The notes: generated from the sequence alone by a model not told the origin. A DNA stretch of 64,000 nucleotides from Paenibacillus mangrovi (GCF_022898935.1 NZ_JALIRP010000015.1:33370-97369); one strand, 5' to 3'; numbered from the stretch's first letter, positions 42,454 to 52,168 are shown. A program made the numbers and translations.

Positions 42454-43980
42454 TTATGCTTCTGAATTATTTTGTTTTTTCGCAATCGTAACCCGCGCGT
42501 TCCCCATCATGAAGACAAATATAACAGCGATCAGGATCGGAATCAGCGCAATAAGGAAAATATGTGTAATCGAACTGGACATTGCATCGACAATTTTGCT
42601 GAGGATATCCTCTGGAATGCTAGCGCGTACGCTGGGCTCAAAAATTTGTTTAGGATCGCCCAGATTGGACATCGCCGAATTCGCGTTTCCTCCCATGCTG
42701 CTAAAGTTCTCTGCTAGCTTACTGGTAAATACGTTGTTCTGGATTGTGCCAAAAATCGTAATCCCCATCGTCATCCCCAGTGAGCGGAGGAATTGATTGG
42801 TGGAATTGGCTGTTCCCCTGAATCGCGGCTCCAGGTTATGCTGAGAAGCTGTCGGCAGCAGCGAGAACGAGAAGCCCATGCCAAAGCCTACGAGAATCAT
42901 ATACAGCGTAAGCAAAATACGCGCTGAGTCGGGAGTAAGCGTGCTGAGCAAGAACATTCCGGAGAAATAAGAAATAACCGAAATGATCATCAGATTGCGG
43001 TAGCTGGTTTTGGAAGCGAATATCCCCCCGATGGAGCTGCCTACAACAGATCCCAGCATCATCGGCGTCAGGATGAGTCCGGCATTGGTCGCCGAGCCCC
43101 CGTATACCGCTTGAACGAAAATGGGAATATACACGGTCAATATAATAAACGTACCACCGTACAGGAACGCTAAAATTTGTGATGAAGCAAACAGACGGCG
43201 CTTGAACAGGAAGAACGGCAGGATTGGCTCCTTGGCCCGCAGCTCCACGAAGAAAAACACGATGAAAAAGACCGCAAAGCTGACAAACAGCGAAATAATC
43301 GGCGCTGAGTTCCAAGCATACTGCTTGCCACCGAGCTCCAGCGCGAACATCAAGCTGATGACGGCGATCACGAGCGTCGAAGCGCCCCACCAGTCAATCT
43401 TCTGCTTCGTATGGACAGGCGACTCTTTATAATTCTTCATAATCAACGCAAAGGACACGATACCGATCGGCACGTTGATATAAAATACCCATTCCCAGCC
43501 AAAATAGTCTGTAATATAAGCGCCAAGCAGCGGTCCGACGACGCTTGCCGCACCAAATACCGCGCCGAGAAGCCCCGTCATCTTCCCTCTTTTCTCTGGA
43601 GGGAAAATGTCGAAGATAATCGTGAAGGCGATTGGCATTAGCGCGCCTCCGCCAATTCCCTGAATGGCACGGTAAATGCTGAGCTGTTCAATTGACTGGG
43701 CAAAACCGCACAGCGCTGAACCAAGCAGAAACACCGTTAAACCGAAAATAAAAAATCTCTTTCTGCCGTACATATCCGACAGCTTACCAAAGATCGGCAT
43801 GCCGGCCATCGTAGTAACCATATAAGCTGATGTCACCCAGACAAACTTGTCCATTCCGCCAAGATCGGATACAATCGTTCCCATTGCCGTGGCGACAATC
43901 GTATTGTCAATAGCTGACATGAATATGGCAAGCAATAGGCCTGCCACAACCAGCTTGATGTTGCTTTTTGAAGCATTCAT
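42454..43980 (-). CDS. MFS drug exporter, DHA2 (14-TMS, EmrB/QacA) family
   Basis: A 508-residue proton-driven multidrug exporter with 14 helices. Marks are the motif D1-like FMSAIDNTIVATAMGTI at residues 20-36, motif A GKLSDMYGRKRFF near 66, motif B QGIGGGALMPIAF near 110 and motif C GPLLGAYITDYFGWEWVFYINVPIG near 152. AAAGGAG precedes the ATG. It is divergent from a MarR gene with a long palindromic operator between them, so it is probably MarR-repressed and drug-induced. Confidence 0.93.
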   Translation of the reverse strand: MNASKSNIKLVVAGLLLAIFMSAIDNTIVATAMGTIVSDLGGMDKFVWVTSAYMVTTMAGMPIFGKLSDMYGRKRFFIFGLTVFLLGSALCGFAQSIEQLSIYRAIQGIGGGALMPIAFTIIFDIFPPEKRGKMTGLLGAVFGAASVVGPLLGAYITDYFGWEWVFYINVPIGIVSFALIMKNYKESPVHTKQKIDWWGASTLVIAVISLMFALELGGKQYAWNSAPIISLFVSFAVFFIVFFFVELRAKEPILPFFLFKRRLFASSQILAFLYGGTFIILTVYIPIFVQAVYGGSATNAGLILTPMMLGSVVGSSIGGIFASKTSYRNLMIISVISYFSGMFLLSTLTPDSARILLTLYMILVGFGMGFSFSLLPTASQHNLEPRFRGTANSTNQFLRSLGMTMGITIFGTIQNNVFTSKLAENFSSMGGNANSAMSNLGDPKQIFEPSVRASIPEDILSKIVDAMSSSITHIFLIALIPILIAVIFVFMMGNARVTIAKKQNNSEA

Positions 43981-44053
43981 CGATATAAGCTCCTTTTTGC
44001 AAATGATTTATGATTTCGGGTAGAATGAAGTTGATTCATTACCTCGTTCATCA

Positions 44054-44076
44054 AATATCTTGATCATCAAGATATT
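44054..44076. promoter_or_regulatory. 23-base perfect palindrome, MarR operator
   Basis: AATATCTTGAT (44054-44064), C, ATCAAGATATT (44066-44076). The TTGAT/ATCAA core is typical of MarR boxes. It sits between the divergent exporter and marR genes, 25 bases before the marR start. Confidence 0.85.
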
Positions 44077-44101
44077 GAGATTTTAAAAGGAGGTCCGTCT
44101 T

Positions 44102-44590
44102 TTGTCAAGCCATTCACAAGATCCAGCAGATCAACAAGAACGCCTTGTTTCGCTAATGCGAGGTCTGGGAACCCGGACCGTTTTGTACCAGCAGAATGTA
44201 GCCGCCTCGCTCGGATTATATAACAATGATCTGAAATCAGTAGATATCCTGCGTGAAACCGGCCCGATCACCGCCGGAGAACTATCTAAGCTTACAGGAC
44301 TTGCTACAGGCAGTGTTACCGCCTTAATCGACCGTCTTGAAAAAGTCGGCTATGTCCGCCGGCAGAGCGACCCTAACGACCGCCGAAGAGTCATCCTAGT
44401 GCCTGAATACGAATATAAAGAGGAGGTAGGCAATACGTACCGCCCTCTTCATCAGTCTATGATCGAGCTCGCCTCTTCCTATTCGGAAGATGAGCTGGAG
44501 CTTATTAACCATTTTATTGGCAAAGCAAGTGGGATCTTAGAAGAACAGATCCGGCAGTTGAATGCTTCGCGATCCAAGTCCTCCTCCTGA
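44102..44590 (+). CDS. MarR-family transcriptional regulator
   Basis: A 162-residue winged-helix repressor starting at TTG 44102, 8 bases after AAGGAGG. The HTH is ITAGELSKLTGLATGSVTALIDRLEKVGYV and the wing has RRQSDPNDRRRVILV. It is divergent from the DHA2 exporter and most likely represses both genes through the palindrome at 44054-44076. A bidirectional terminator follows. Confidence 0.92.
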   Translation: MSSHSQDPADQQERLVSLMRGLGTRTVLYQQNVAASLGLYNNDLKSVDILRETGPITAGELSKLTGLATGSVTALIDRLEKVGYVRRQSDPNDRRRVILVPEYEYKEEVGNTYRPLHQSMIELASSYSEDELELINHFIGKASGILEEQIRQLNASRSKSSS

Positions 44591-44611
44591 ATCCTTCATA
44601 AAATACCTAAA

Positions 44612-44661
44612 AAAGACGGTATCCGAAATTAGTCAAAATGACTACCCGGGTACCGTCCTTT
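44612..44661. terminator. Bidirectional terminator between marR and nitroreductase genes
   Basis: GACGGTA (44615-44621) pairs with TACCGTC (44651-44657), AGTCA/TGACT inside; A-run before and T-run after. Confidence 0.85.
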
Positions 44662-44686
44662 TCATGCCTTCTTTGGCGTTATTAGC

Positions 44687-45286
44687 TTAATTGAAAACTT
44701 TAACGCGATCTTCTAGCGGTTGAAATTGTTTCTCACCAGCAGGTGCCACGACTTTACCAAACGGCATTTGAGCCATTAGTTTCCAGCTTGCAGGCAAGTT
44801 CCATTCACTAGCTACTTTTTGGTCGATCAATGGGTTGTAGTGCTGCAGACTCGCACCCAGACCTTCAGCTTCCAGTGCTGTCCAGATCACCAGTTGAAGC
44901 ATACCGGAAGATTGCAGGGACCATATTGGGAAATTATCTTTGTACGATTCGAATTGAGATTGGAGACCTTCGATAACAGCATTGTCTTCGAAGAACAATA
45001 CAGTACCGTAGCCGCTACGGAAAGCAGCCATTTTATCAGCTGTTGGCGCAAAGTTTTCGGCTGGAACAATAGCTTTCAATGTTTGTTCCGTAAGGTTCCA
45101 CAGTTTATCATGTTGTTCGCCCAAAAGTACGACAACACGAGCGCTCTGAGAGTTGAACGAGGAAGGTGTATGTTTAACAGCTTCGTTTACGATTTCCATG
45201 ATTTTTTCATCGGAAACAGCTACATCCTTACTAATTCCATATATGGTACGTCTTTCTTTAATTGCAGACATAAATTCTTTTGTCAT
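44687..45286 (-). CDS. Nitroreductase-family FMN oxidoreductase
   Basis: A 199-residue flavoprotein of the nitroreductase superfamily (fatty acid repression HBN1-like group): MTKEFMSAIKERRTIYGISKD at the start with the FMN-phosphate-binding RRTIY, HTPSSFNSQSARVVVL near 38 and the later EGLGASLQHYN. It reduces nitro or quinone compounds with NAD(P)H. The start is ATG 45286, 10 bases after GGAGGT; the frame extends upstream through that site. Single gene. Confidence 0.9.
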   Translation of the reverse strand: MTKEFMSAIKERRTIYGISKDVAVSDEKIMEIVNEAVKHTPSSFNSQSARVVVLLGEQHDKLWNLTEQTLKAIVPAENFAPTADKMAAFRSGYGTVLFFEDNAVIEGLQSQFESYKDNFPIWSLQSSGMLQLVIWTALEAEGLGASLQHYNPLIDQKVASEWNLPASWKLMAQMPFGKVVAPAGEKQFQPLEDRVKVFN

Positions 45287-45394
45287 TTGTATAGTTACCT
45301 CCAATATTTTATTTACTTACTTTTTTATTATATATTCCAACCTTCTCAGTTGCAATACTTTGCATTAAAGTTCTTTGGATAGTTTACCCCAGTC

Positions 45395-45436
45395 AAAAAA
45401 AAGAAACCCTTCCATGTTCGGAAAGGTTTCTTATTG
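45395..45436 (-). terminator. Terminator of murB
   Basis: AAGAAACC (45401-45408) pairs with GGTTTCTT (45425-45432), with TTCC/GGAA inside; T-run on the minus strand. Confidence 0.85.
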
Positions 45437-45463
45437 TACAGCCAGCTGCTGATTCAGCCGGTA

Positions 45464-46471
45464 TTATTCCACCACGACAACCTCCGGCTCTGGTTCAAAA
45501 CCAAACGCCGTATTTACGCCTTCAATAATCGTGTTCATCAGATACTTGATTTCCTCGGCAGTGGCATGATTATGGTTGATGATCATATTTCCGTGATACG
45601 GAGAAATCATGGCTCCGCCATATTCCTTGCCTTTCAAATTCAATCGGTCAACAAGCGCACCGACAGGCACGCCGTAATCATAATTGTTTTTGAATACCGA
45701 GCCGCAGGAAGGGTACTCGAAATGGCGCTTACCATTACGATAATTAGCTATATCACTCATTTCGGACGGTATGCTGAGCCCCTGCTTCGTCAAAGCTGAG
45801 GCCTCCTCCGCCATGTATGAATAAAAGGATTGCAGTGTCGACATCCCTTCTTTCCCTTTCCATCGAGCCAATAGCTCATTGCCTGCGGCAATCTGCTCCA
45901 CATCGGGAACCGCTAGCATATCAGCGCCCAGCACGAGCCAAGGATTCATCTGGAAGATCGATTGCTTGTAGCCGTACTTACACTGGGAAACGTCTATCGA
46001 TTGCATAGACAGGGACGGATCCGACAAATCCACGTAATACACCGTTTTAATAATATCGCTGATCTGATGGTGATTGTACTTCGCGTTCATGTAAATCCCC
46101 GCTCCCAAACCTCCGGGAAGCAGATACGTAAACTCATAGCCGGGAATGTTGAACAGGAGCCCGCTGATTCCCAGCATGGACATCGGTGTTCCCGAAGAGA
46201 TAAACCATTTGGACGGCTGAATGTCCCAGTATACAAATTTTTTCAAGGAAATATAGAGAGTGTCCTCCCGCGGATTATCCGGAAAGAGCAAATTCGAGCC
46301 CATGCCGCAGATAAAATAATCCAGTCCATGTGTTCTGCAGCCCTGAAGCAGCGTCAGCAGCTCCTCCACCGTCTCCGGCATTGCAAAAAAGTTCGCCTTC
46401 CCTCCGATTTGATAAGAGGAATGATTGGCAAGAGGTTCATTTCGTAAACATAAATTTTCAAAAGTCAACAT
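45464..46471 (-). CDS. murB: UDP-N-acetylmuramate dehydrogenase-like protein
   Basis: A 335-residue FAD enzyme of the MurB family, which reduces UDP-GlcNAc-enolpyruvate to UDP-MurNAc in peptidoglycan synthesis. Motifs: NHSSYQIGGKANFFAMPET near 15, ICGMGSNLLFPD near 55, LLPGGLGAGIYMNAKY near 118, and the catalytic Ser region YPSCGSVFKN near 255. The isolated location, away from a division gene cluster, suggests it may be a second paralogue; that is an inference. GAAGG precedes the ATG. Confidence 0.85.
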   Translation of the reverse strand: MLTFENLCLRNEPLANHSSYQIGGKANFFAMPETVEELLTLLQGCRTHGLDYFICGMGSNLLFPDNPREDTLYISLKKFVYWDIQPSKWFISSGTPMSMLGISGLLFNIPGYEFTYLLPGGLGAGIYMNAKYNHHQISDIIKTVYYVDLSDPSLSMQSIDVSQCKYGYKQSIFQMNPWLVLGADMLAVPDVEQIAAGNELLARWKGKEGMSTLQSFYSYMAEEASALTKQGLSIPSEMSDIANYRNGKRHFEYPSCGSVFKNNYDYGVPVGALVDRLNLKGKEYGGAMISPYHGNMIINHNHATAEEIKYLMNTIIEGVNTAFGFEPEPEVVVVE

Positions 46472-46844
46472 TAGGGTTCCTTCTCGCTTTCAACTTCATT
46501 ATTGAGGATTGTTCTGTTCTGTATGATTACTTTATAGTGTAGACCTATCTATTCTAATATATCGCCCAGCATAACGCCATGTGTCATTATATACGAGCTT
46601 ACAGCGCTTGGAAATGAATGAATTTATAAAAATAGTTCAATCCCTTTACATCCAAGCATCTTTCGGCAATAAGAGTCAATCTTGGCTTGCATTAAATGTA
46701 AATAATTTATGATCCACATTCGGCTTGATTAGCTGCTCCACTTTACATGATGCACCGATCAAGATAAGGTTATATTATGGCCTTACCTACCCGGGAAATG
46801 AGCAGCATAGATTATTTATAAGGATCAAGAGAGGACGGTTATGC
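46472..46844. other. Intergenic region between murB and mqnB
   Basis: Divergent promoter region of 373 bases. AT-rich; I see no gene, strong hairpin or recognisable riboswitch. Confidence 0.5.
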
Positions 46845-47552
46845 ATGAGATCAGACATAGATCAATTACAGATCAGTAGTAAGCCGGTTCGGAATAACCT
46901 TCCGGCGGGACGCGTGCTGGTGATGACGGCTGTTGAAGCTGAGCAGCAGGCCGTTCTCAGAGGGCTCGGTGACTCGGAGCGGTTTGATGTGAAGCTAGCA
47001 GGTTTCGGCCCCGCATCGGCGGCGGCACGAACCGCGATGGAGCTCGCTGCAGGCGAATATATTCTTGTGATCAGCGCAGGCATTGGCGGTGGCTTCCCCG
47101 GCAAGGCAGATATCGGCTCCACGGTTGTTGCAGACCGGATTATTGCCGCTGATTTAGGAGCTGAAACTCCCGGTGGATTTCTCAGCGTGGACGAGCTTGG
47201 TTTTGGCAGCTCCGTGATTCTGCCAGAATCCGGCTTGGTTGATGCCATTATAGATGCGATGCAGTCCGCAGGGATACACGTAAACCGCGGCTCCATTCTG
47301 ACTGTTACGACAGGTACGGGCTCGGCGGAAAAAACAGAAGCTTTGACCACTAGGATCAGCGATGCAGCTGCCGAAGGCATGGAAGGCTTTGGTGTCGCAA
47401 CCGCAGCCAAGCTGTGGAATTTGCCTGTTCTGGAGCTCCGCACCATTTCCAACGCAGTTGGACCCAGAGACCGCTTAGCATGGCGGATGAAAGAGGCTTT
47501 TGCTGCACTTGAAGCAGCAGGAACCATTTTAAGGAGGGTTTTTACAGAATGA
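46845..47552 (+). CDS. mqnB: Futalosine hydrolase
   Basis: A 235-residue nucleosidase (MTA/SAH-nucleosidase-like fold) that splits futalosine into dehypoxanthine futalosine and hypoxanthine in the alternative menaquinone pathway. VLVMTAVEAEQQAVLRGL, the glycine-rich ISAGIGGGFPGKADIGS, TTGTGSAEKTEAL, and EGMEGFGVATAAKL fit MqnB. I start at ATG 46845 (MRSDIDQ), 9 bases after GAGAGGA; the longer frame from 46725 looks non-coding. The last bases overlap mqnD by four (ATGA). Confidence 0.92.
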   Translation: MRSDIDQLQISSKPVRNNLPAGRVLVMTAVEAEQQAVLRGLGDSERFDVKLAGFGPASAAARTAMELAAGEYILVISAGIGGGFPGKADIGSTVVADRIIAADLGAETPGGFLSVDELGFGSSVILPESGLVDAIIDAMQSAGIHVNRGSILTVTTGTGSAEKTEALTTRISDAAAEGMEGFGVATAAKLWNLPVLELRTISNAVGPRDRLAWRMKEAFAALEAAGTILRRVFTE

Positions 47553-48397
47553 AAATTGCGTTTTCCCCTTGCCCCAACGACACGTTCGTATTTCATGCCT
47601 GGGCGCATGGCTTGATTCCAGGTGCACCGGAGCTGGACGTGACTTATGCAGATATCGATATTACCAACCATTTGGCTGCTCAGGATGACAGCGGCTATGA
47701 CGTTCTTAAAATCTCCTATGCGGCTTTGCCATGGGTGCTTGACCGCTATGCGCTCCTGCCTTGCGGCGGTGCATTAGGCCGGGGCTGCGGTCCACTCGTC
47801 CTTGCTGCAGGCGGAGAACATGCTCCGAAGGATCCTGCCGCATTGTCCGGTCTCCGTGTCGCGGTTCCTAGTGAACGGTCAACGGCTTATCTGTTGTTCC
47901 GGTTATGGGCTGCCCAGAATGTTCCAGGCGGGATTGGAGAGATCGTAGTCATGCCATTTGACCAGATCATGCCAGCTGTTCAAGACGGTCAGATCGATGC
48001 CGGGCTTGTCATCCACGAAGCTAGATTTACATATCCCGATTACGGCCTCTCGCTGATGACAGACCTTGGAAACTGGTGGGAGCAGGACACCGGTCTCCCT
48101 ATTCCGCTGGGTGCCATCATTGCGAAACGCTCTCTTGATTTGAAAGCCATCTCAAGCTGGGCTCGTGCTTCCGTGGAGTATGCTTGGGCCCATCCTGAAG
48201 AATCACGTGTATATGTGCTCAGCCATGCACAGGAGATGGATCCTAAGGTGGCTGATGCCCACATCAATTTATATGTGAACAGCTTTACCGCTAATCTGGG
48301 GGATGATGGTTATGCTGCGATTACCTCCCTGCTCACCCGTGCGGCTGACGAAGGACTTGTTCCTCCGATTGATCCCAAGGCGCTGCTTCTTCCATAA
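47549..48397 (+). CDS. mqnD: 1,4-dihydroxy-6-naphthoate synthase
   Basis: A 282-residue periplasmic-binding-fold enzyme acting on cyclic dehypoxanthine futalosine to release 1,4-dihydroxy-6-naphthoate in the futalosine pathway. The start MKIAFSPCPNDTFVFHAWAHG is the diagnostic MqnD motif; LKISYAALPWVLDRYALLPCGGALGRGCGP (residues 51-80) and IDAGLVIHEARFTY near 150 also fit. It overlaps mqnB by four bases, so the two are translationally coupled. The neighbouring steps (MqnA, MqnC, MqnE) are not in this window. Confidence 0.94.
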   Translation: MKIAFSPCPNDTFVFHAWAHGLIPGAPELDVTYADIDITNHLAAQDDSGYDVLKISYAALPWVLDRYALLPCGGALGRGCGPLVLAAGGEHAPKDPAALSGLRVAVPSERSTAYLLFRLWAAQNVPGGIGEIVVMPFDQIMPAVQDGQIDAGLVIHEARFTYPDYGLSLMTDLGNWWEQDTGLPIPLGAIIAKRSLDLKAISSWARASVEYAWAHPEESRVYVLSHAQEMDPKVADAHINLYVNSFTANLGDDGYAAITSLLTRAADEGLVPPIDPKALLLP

Positions 48398-48455
48398 TGC
48401 TGGGGCTGTGCGAAAACCGTTCGCATGGAAAGGGAACATCCCAAATATGAAGCGA

Positions 48456-48500
48456 AAGGACCTCAAAACCCACTGTCAGGTGGGATTGAGGTCCTTTTTC
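48456..48500. terminator. Bidirectional terminator between mqnD and malic enzyme genes
   Basis: AAAGGACCTCAA (48456-48467) pairs with TTGAGGTCCTTT (48486-48497), CCCAC/GTGGG inside; TTTTT follows. Confidence 0.88.
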
Positions 48501-48515
48501 ATACACAAAATAACT

Positions 48516-49922
48516 TTAACGGAAATCCTTAGGAATTCTCCGGGCAACACCAGTTAGGATGGCAGCCTGTACAACGGCTTTACGCACCTCAACCACAACC
48601 TGCTCATTAAATATGCTCGGAATGATATAGAGCTCGTTCAATTCGCCGCCAGATACCACGGATGCGATGGCGCGAGCGGCAGCCAGCTTCATTGGTTCAT
48701 TGATACAGCGGGCTCTACAGTCCAAGGCACCACGGAACAATCCCGGAAATACGAGAACATTGTTGATCTGGTTCGGGTAGTCGCTTCGTCCGGTCGCATA
48801 GACTCTCGCATGCGGAATCGCCTCTTCAGGAGAAACTTCCGGCACCGGATTCGCCATCGCGAATACGATCGGATCAGGACCCATGCTACGGATATCTTCA
48901 CCGTTCAGCAGATTACCGCGGGACACGCCAATAAATACATCCGCGCCCTTGATCACGTCTTTAAGCGCCCCCTCCGTGGCCTCAACCTGCGGCTGATCTG
49001 CAAGCCACTGCCACATCGGATGATGCGGATAATTTCCTCCGTGGACGATCGCGCCTTCACGGTCTACCGGAACGAGGTGGGTCACTCCGGCACTGAGCAG
49101 CATTTTGCAGATGGATACGCCTGCCGCACCAATTCCGTTCACAACGACACGGATATTTTCAATGCGCTTGTTCACGACTTTGAGTGCATTCAGTAGGCCA
49201 GCGATCACGACAACGGCCGTACCATGCTGGTCATCATGAAATACCGGAATTTCCAGCTCCTCCGTCAGTCTTCGCTCAATTTCAAAGCAGCGCGGCGAGC
49301 TGATATCCTCGAGGTTAATACCACCGAAAATCGGACTCATCGCCTTGATGGTCCGGATCAGCTCCTCCGTATCCTGGGTGTCCAGACAGATTGGAAAAGC
49401 ATCCACGTCAGCAAGCTGCTTAAACAGCATTGCTTTTCCTTCCATCACGGGTGCTGCAGCATAGGGCCCAATGTCTCCAAGCCCCAGTACCGCAGTACCA
49501 TCACTGACAACGGCAACAGTATTGCGCTTGATGGTCAGCGAATAGGCTTTTTCCGGATTTTCATGAATGGCTGTACATACTTTGGCAACACCAGGAGTAT
49601 AGACGCGGGACAAATCATCTCTGTTTTTAATCGGCAATGTAGGTTGAATCTTGATTTTACCGCCCAAATGAACGAGGAAGGTCCGGTCCGAAACGTTGAT
49701 CAGTTTGATGCCTTCCTGCTGTCTAAGCGATTCGACCACCTTATTCTCTTCCGTGTCCGCCACTTCAACGGTGATATCTCTGACAGAAAAGTCCTTGCCA
49801 GGTCTGATCACGTCGATGGATGTGATATCTCCCCCTGATTTGCTGATCGCGGCTGCCACATCACCGAAGGTGGCTTTCTCATGATTAAGTTCAACACGCA
49901 GAATGATACTTGTGTTCGCCAT
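48516..49922 (-). CDS. NAD(P)-dependent malic enzyme with N-terminal ACT domain
   Basis: A 468-residue cytoplasmic enzyme that oxidatively decarboxylates malate to pyruvate. Residues 1-75 form an ACT regulatory domain (ILRVELNHEKATFGDVAAAIS). Catalytic part: RVYTPGVAKVC near 107, TVAVVSDGTAVLGLGDIGP near 135, EDISSPRCFEIER and PVFHDDQHGTAVV near 225, and the NAD-binding VVNGIGAAGVSICKMLL near 268. I start at ATG 49922 (MANTSI) after AGGGGGAAGC; the frame extends upstream without a site. Confidence 0.93.
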   Translation of the reverse strand: MANTSIILRVELNHEKATFGDVAAAISKSGGDITSIDVIRPGKDFSVRDITVEVADTEENKVVESLRQQEGIKLINVSDRTFLVHLGGKIKIQPTLPIKNRDDLSRVYTPGVAKVCTAIHENPEKAYSLTIKRNTVAVVSDGTAVLGLGDIGPYAAAPVMEGKAMLFKQLADVDAFPICLDTQDTEELIRTIKAMSPIFGGINLEDISSPRCFEIERRLTEELEIPVFHDDQHGTAVVVIAGLLNALKVVNKRIENIRVVVNGIGAAGVSICKMLLSAGVTHLVPVDREGAIVHGGNYPHHPMWQWLADQPQVEATEGALKDVIKGADVFIGVSRGNLLNGEDIRSMGPDPIVFAMANPVPEVSPEEAIPHARVYATGRSDYPNQINNVLVFPGLFRGALDCRARCINEPMKLAAARAIASVVSGGELNELYIIPSIFNEQVVVEVRKAVVQAAILTGVARRIPKDFR

Positions 49923-50060
49923 GAAGCTTCCCCCTAATATGGTATAAGTCATTTGTAACCGATTTCAATACGCACATATCATAACAGGCGGAAGACCGCA
50001 AGACAAGCGTCAGAAGTCCATACCTTTCCATTGAAGTTTTTTTTCGTTATGAAAAATAAA

Positions 50061-50564
50061 TTATGTCATGCTCGCATGGTGGGCATTCGCTTCCCGTTTA
50101 TTCGTTTCATGCACGCCCATTATAACAGCGATCAATTCATAGCTATCCAAGCTTTCTGACTCGTTTCGCAGGCAAAATGCGCCGGATTCGAACCATCCAT
50201 TGATTTTATCGAATCTGGCTACCGCGTTTCCGTATTCATTCGTTATGGAGTACTCTTTAGAGAAGGCTGGTGAAAAAATTTCATAAGCACCTCTCCCTTC
50301 CGTTTCATACACAAATTTCTTCGATAAAAAGCTTAGCCGGTGTTTTAAGACACCCAGAATACGGCCTTCTGTGTCCGTGATCTCCCATTTATTCGAGATC
50401 ATCCGGAATTTCCCGCTGCAAACAAGAGACCCATCCGCATTGTGGACATCCAAGGATGACCCAAATACGCTTTTTAGATCCAAACTCCCTGCAGGCTCAT
50501 TCAATGCATTCACAATTTCCGAATAGCCGGCGTTGAAGAAATTATCTTTAAAATACAGTTCCAT
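50061..50564 (-). CDS. Tubby C-terminal-like / LURP-one-related (YxjI-type) protein
   Basis: A 167-residue beta-barrel-type protein. MELYFKDNFFNAGYSEI at the start, LDVHNADGSLVCSGKFRM, TEGRILGVLKHRLSFLSKKFVYE and the alternating strand pattern match the LURP1/Tubby C-terminal/YxjI superfamily, which includes phospholipid-scramblase-like proteins. No function is established in bacteria. AGAAGG precedes the ATG. Single gene. Confidence 0.75.
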   Translation of the reverse strand: MELYFKDNFFNAGYSEIVNALNEPAGSLDLKSVFGSSLDVHNADGSLVCSGKFRMISNKWEITDTEGRILGVLKHRLSFLSKKFVYETEGRGAYEIFSPAFSKEYSITNEYGNAVARFDKINGWFESGAFCLRNESESLDSYELIAVIMGVHETNKREANAHHASMT

Positions 50565-50617
50565 TTTCGGTACCTTCTTTCATTGAATCTTCTTTCCTCC
50601 ATCAACGCGGGGACAAG

Positions 50618-50650
50618 AAAGCCATGGACAATGATGCATCCATGGCTTTT
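50618..50650 (-). terminator. Terminator of the serine hydrolase gene
   Basis: AAAGCCATGGA (50618-50628) pairs with TCCATGGCTTT (50639-50649). Confidence 0.8.
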
Positions 50651-50671
50651 GCTTATGCCAATATTTTCATC

Positions 50672-52027
50672 TTATGGTTTAAGCGTTTGTTCAGCCAATT
50701 GATCCAGCATCAACCGAAGCTCTTCCGCATCCGGATCAATCCTTACGGCTAATTCCAGTACTTTAATTGCGTTCTCGGGCTCACCGTTGTCAAGAAGTCT
50801 CTGCGCAATGAAGCGGTAGCTGAAATCAGTATCAGCGGATACAAATCCCTGTGCGGCACGATCATCAGTCCCGGATATATGGGCCTGCACCGCCGCCTCT
50901 TCACCTTCATCAGCCAAGATTCCGGCCACATGCATCGTTAATGAACGGGGAATCATGTCTACCTTCTCGCCAAGAAGCACATCGAGTATTGCATTATTGA
51001 CGGAATGAAGACCCAGATAATCCGTATTGAACATGATGGTGACCGCCATTCCCTTCTCGGGCAGGATAACCAGATTGGAGCGGAAGCCGGTATCCGAACC
51101 GCCATGGGCCTTGGCTTCAAAGCCTTTATATTGCCCCATGAACCAGCTCAGTCCCACTTTACGGTAGTAGCCAAAATCATCGGCCGGGGTGATTGCTTGC
51201 CATACCTTATCGACACTCGACTCTTGCAGAATCCGTGCTTCGTCCAAACAGCCCCGGTTCAAGTAAGCCATCGCATACCGGCAGGATTCAGCTGCGCTTG
51301 TCAGCAAGGTGGAGCTTGGCCCATGGCTTCGATTGTAAGGATAGATGCTGCTTACCTTAGCGCCAAAAGACGAGCTCATGCCCATAACATGCGGTGTCGC
51401 CAGCAGCCCCTCATCGACATCCGGCTTGGAATAGCTGCTGCTGTCCATCCGAAGTGCGTTCAGGATATGCTCCTGCATGTACTGTTCAAACGAAACGCCG
51501 GAGGCTTTGGCAATCAAATCTCCCAGGATCTCAAATCCAATATTGCTGTATTCATATTTCCCGAACCCCGGATCCCACAATAGCTCACGATCCGAGATGC
51601 TGCGGACATAACGCTCAAGCGCCCCCTCATCAAATTGCGGGCGGTCCCACTCATAATCGTCCTCGTCAGGCATGCCTGACGTATGGCTAAGTAGATGTTT
51701 TACCGTGATGTCACAGTACCGCTCATCCTGCATTGTGAAATACGGCAAATATGTGGTGACCTTTTCATCCAGCAAAACCTTTCCCTGTTCGACCAACTGC
51801 ATGACTGCCGTTGCCACATATGTTTTGGATATTGAAGCCATATGGAACAGGGTATTGCCGTCAACAGGCTCTCCTGTTTCTTTGTTCTTCACCCCAAAGC
51901 CTTTCGCATAGATTGGCTGTTGGTTATACACGATGCCAACCGCCATGCCTGCAGCTGCCCTGTCATTACGAATATAGTCGGTCAACAATCGATCCAGCTG
52001 TTCTGTAATATATTGATATTCTTCCAT
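50672..52027 (-). CDS. Serine hydrolase (beta-lactamase fold) with C-terminal TPR-like tail
   Basis: A 451-residue protein of the serine beta-lactamase-like/class C esterase group. SxxK is in FHMASISKTYV near 65, the Tyr-x-Asn motif is YEYSNIGFE near 160 and the His-Gly-Gly motif is KAHGGSDTGF near 310. The last 60 residues (AAQGFVSADTDFSYRF... NAIKVLELAVRIDPDAEEL) resemble a tetratricopeptide repeat. No signal peptide. The start is ATG 52027, with GGAGGAAC before it; the frame's first ATG lies in that site. Confidence 0.88.
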   Translation of the reverse strand: MEEYQYITEQLDRLLTDYIRNDRAAAGMAVGIVYNQQPIYAKGFGVKNKETGEPVDGNTLFHMASISKTYVATAVMQLVEQGKVLLDEKVTTYLPYFTMQDERYCDITVKHLLSHTSGMPDEDDYEWDRPQFDEGALERYVRSISDRELLWDPGFGKYEYSNIGFEILGDLIAKASGVSFEQYMQEHILNALRMDSSSYSKPDVDEGLLATPHVMGMSSSFGAKVSSIYPYNRSHGPSSTLLTSAAESCRYAMAYLNRGCLDEARILQESSVDKVWQAITPADDFGYYRKVGLSWFMGQYKGFEAKAHGGSDTGFRSNLVILPEKGMAVTIMFNTDYLGLHSVNNAILDVLLGEKVDMIPRSLTMHVAGILADEGEEAAVQAHISGTDDRAAQGFVSADTDFSYRFIAQRLLDNGEPENAIKVLELAVRIDPDAEELRLMLDQLAEQTLKP

Positions 52028-52168
52028 CTTCGGTTCCTCCATGGGATCAGGTATTTGAACTATTCAGTTGTCTATGTAGTTCACACCGTTTATACCAATG
52101 GAAGCACCGCCCTTCATATAATTAAGATAAGTTTATACTATTTTTAGTGTATTTACCAGATTTTTATG

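Noticed and set aside
46862..47671. Long minus-strand open frame of 269 codons
   Set aside because: It is the antisense of mqnB; its Ser/Ala/Pro-rich composition is typical of a shadow frame.
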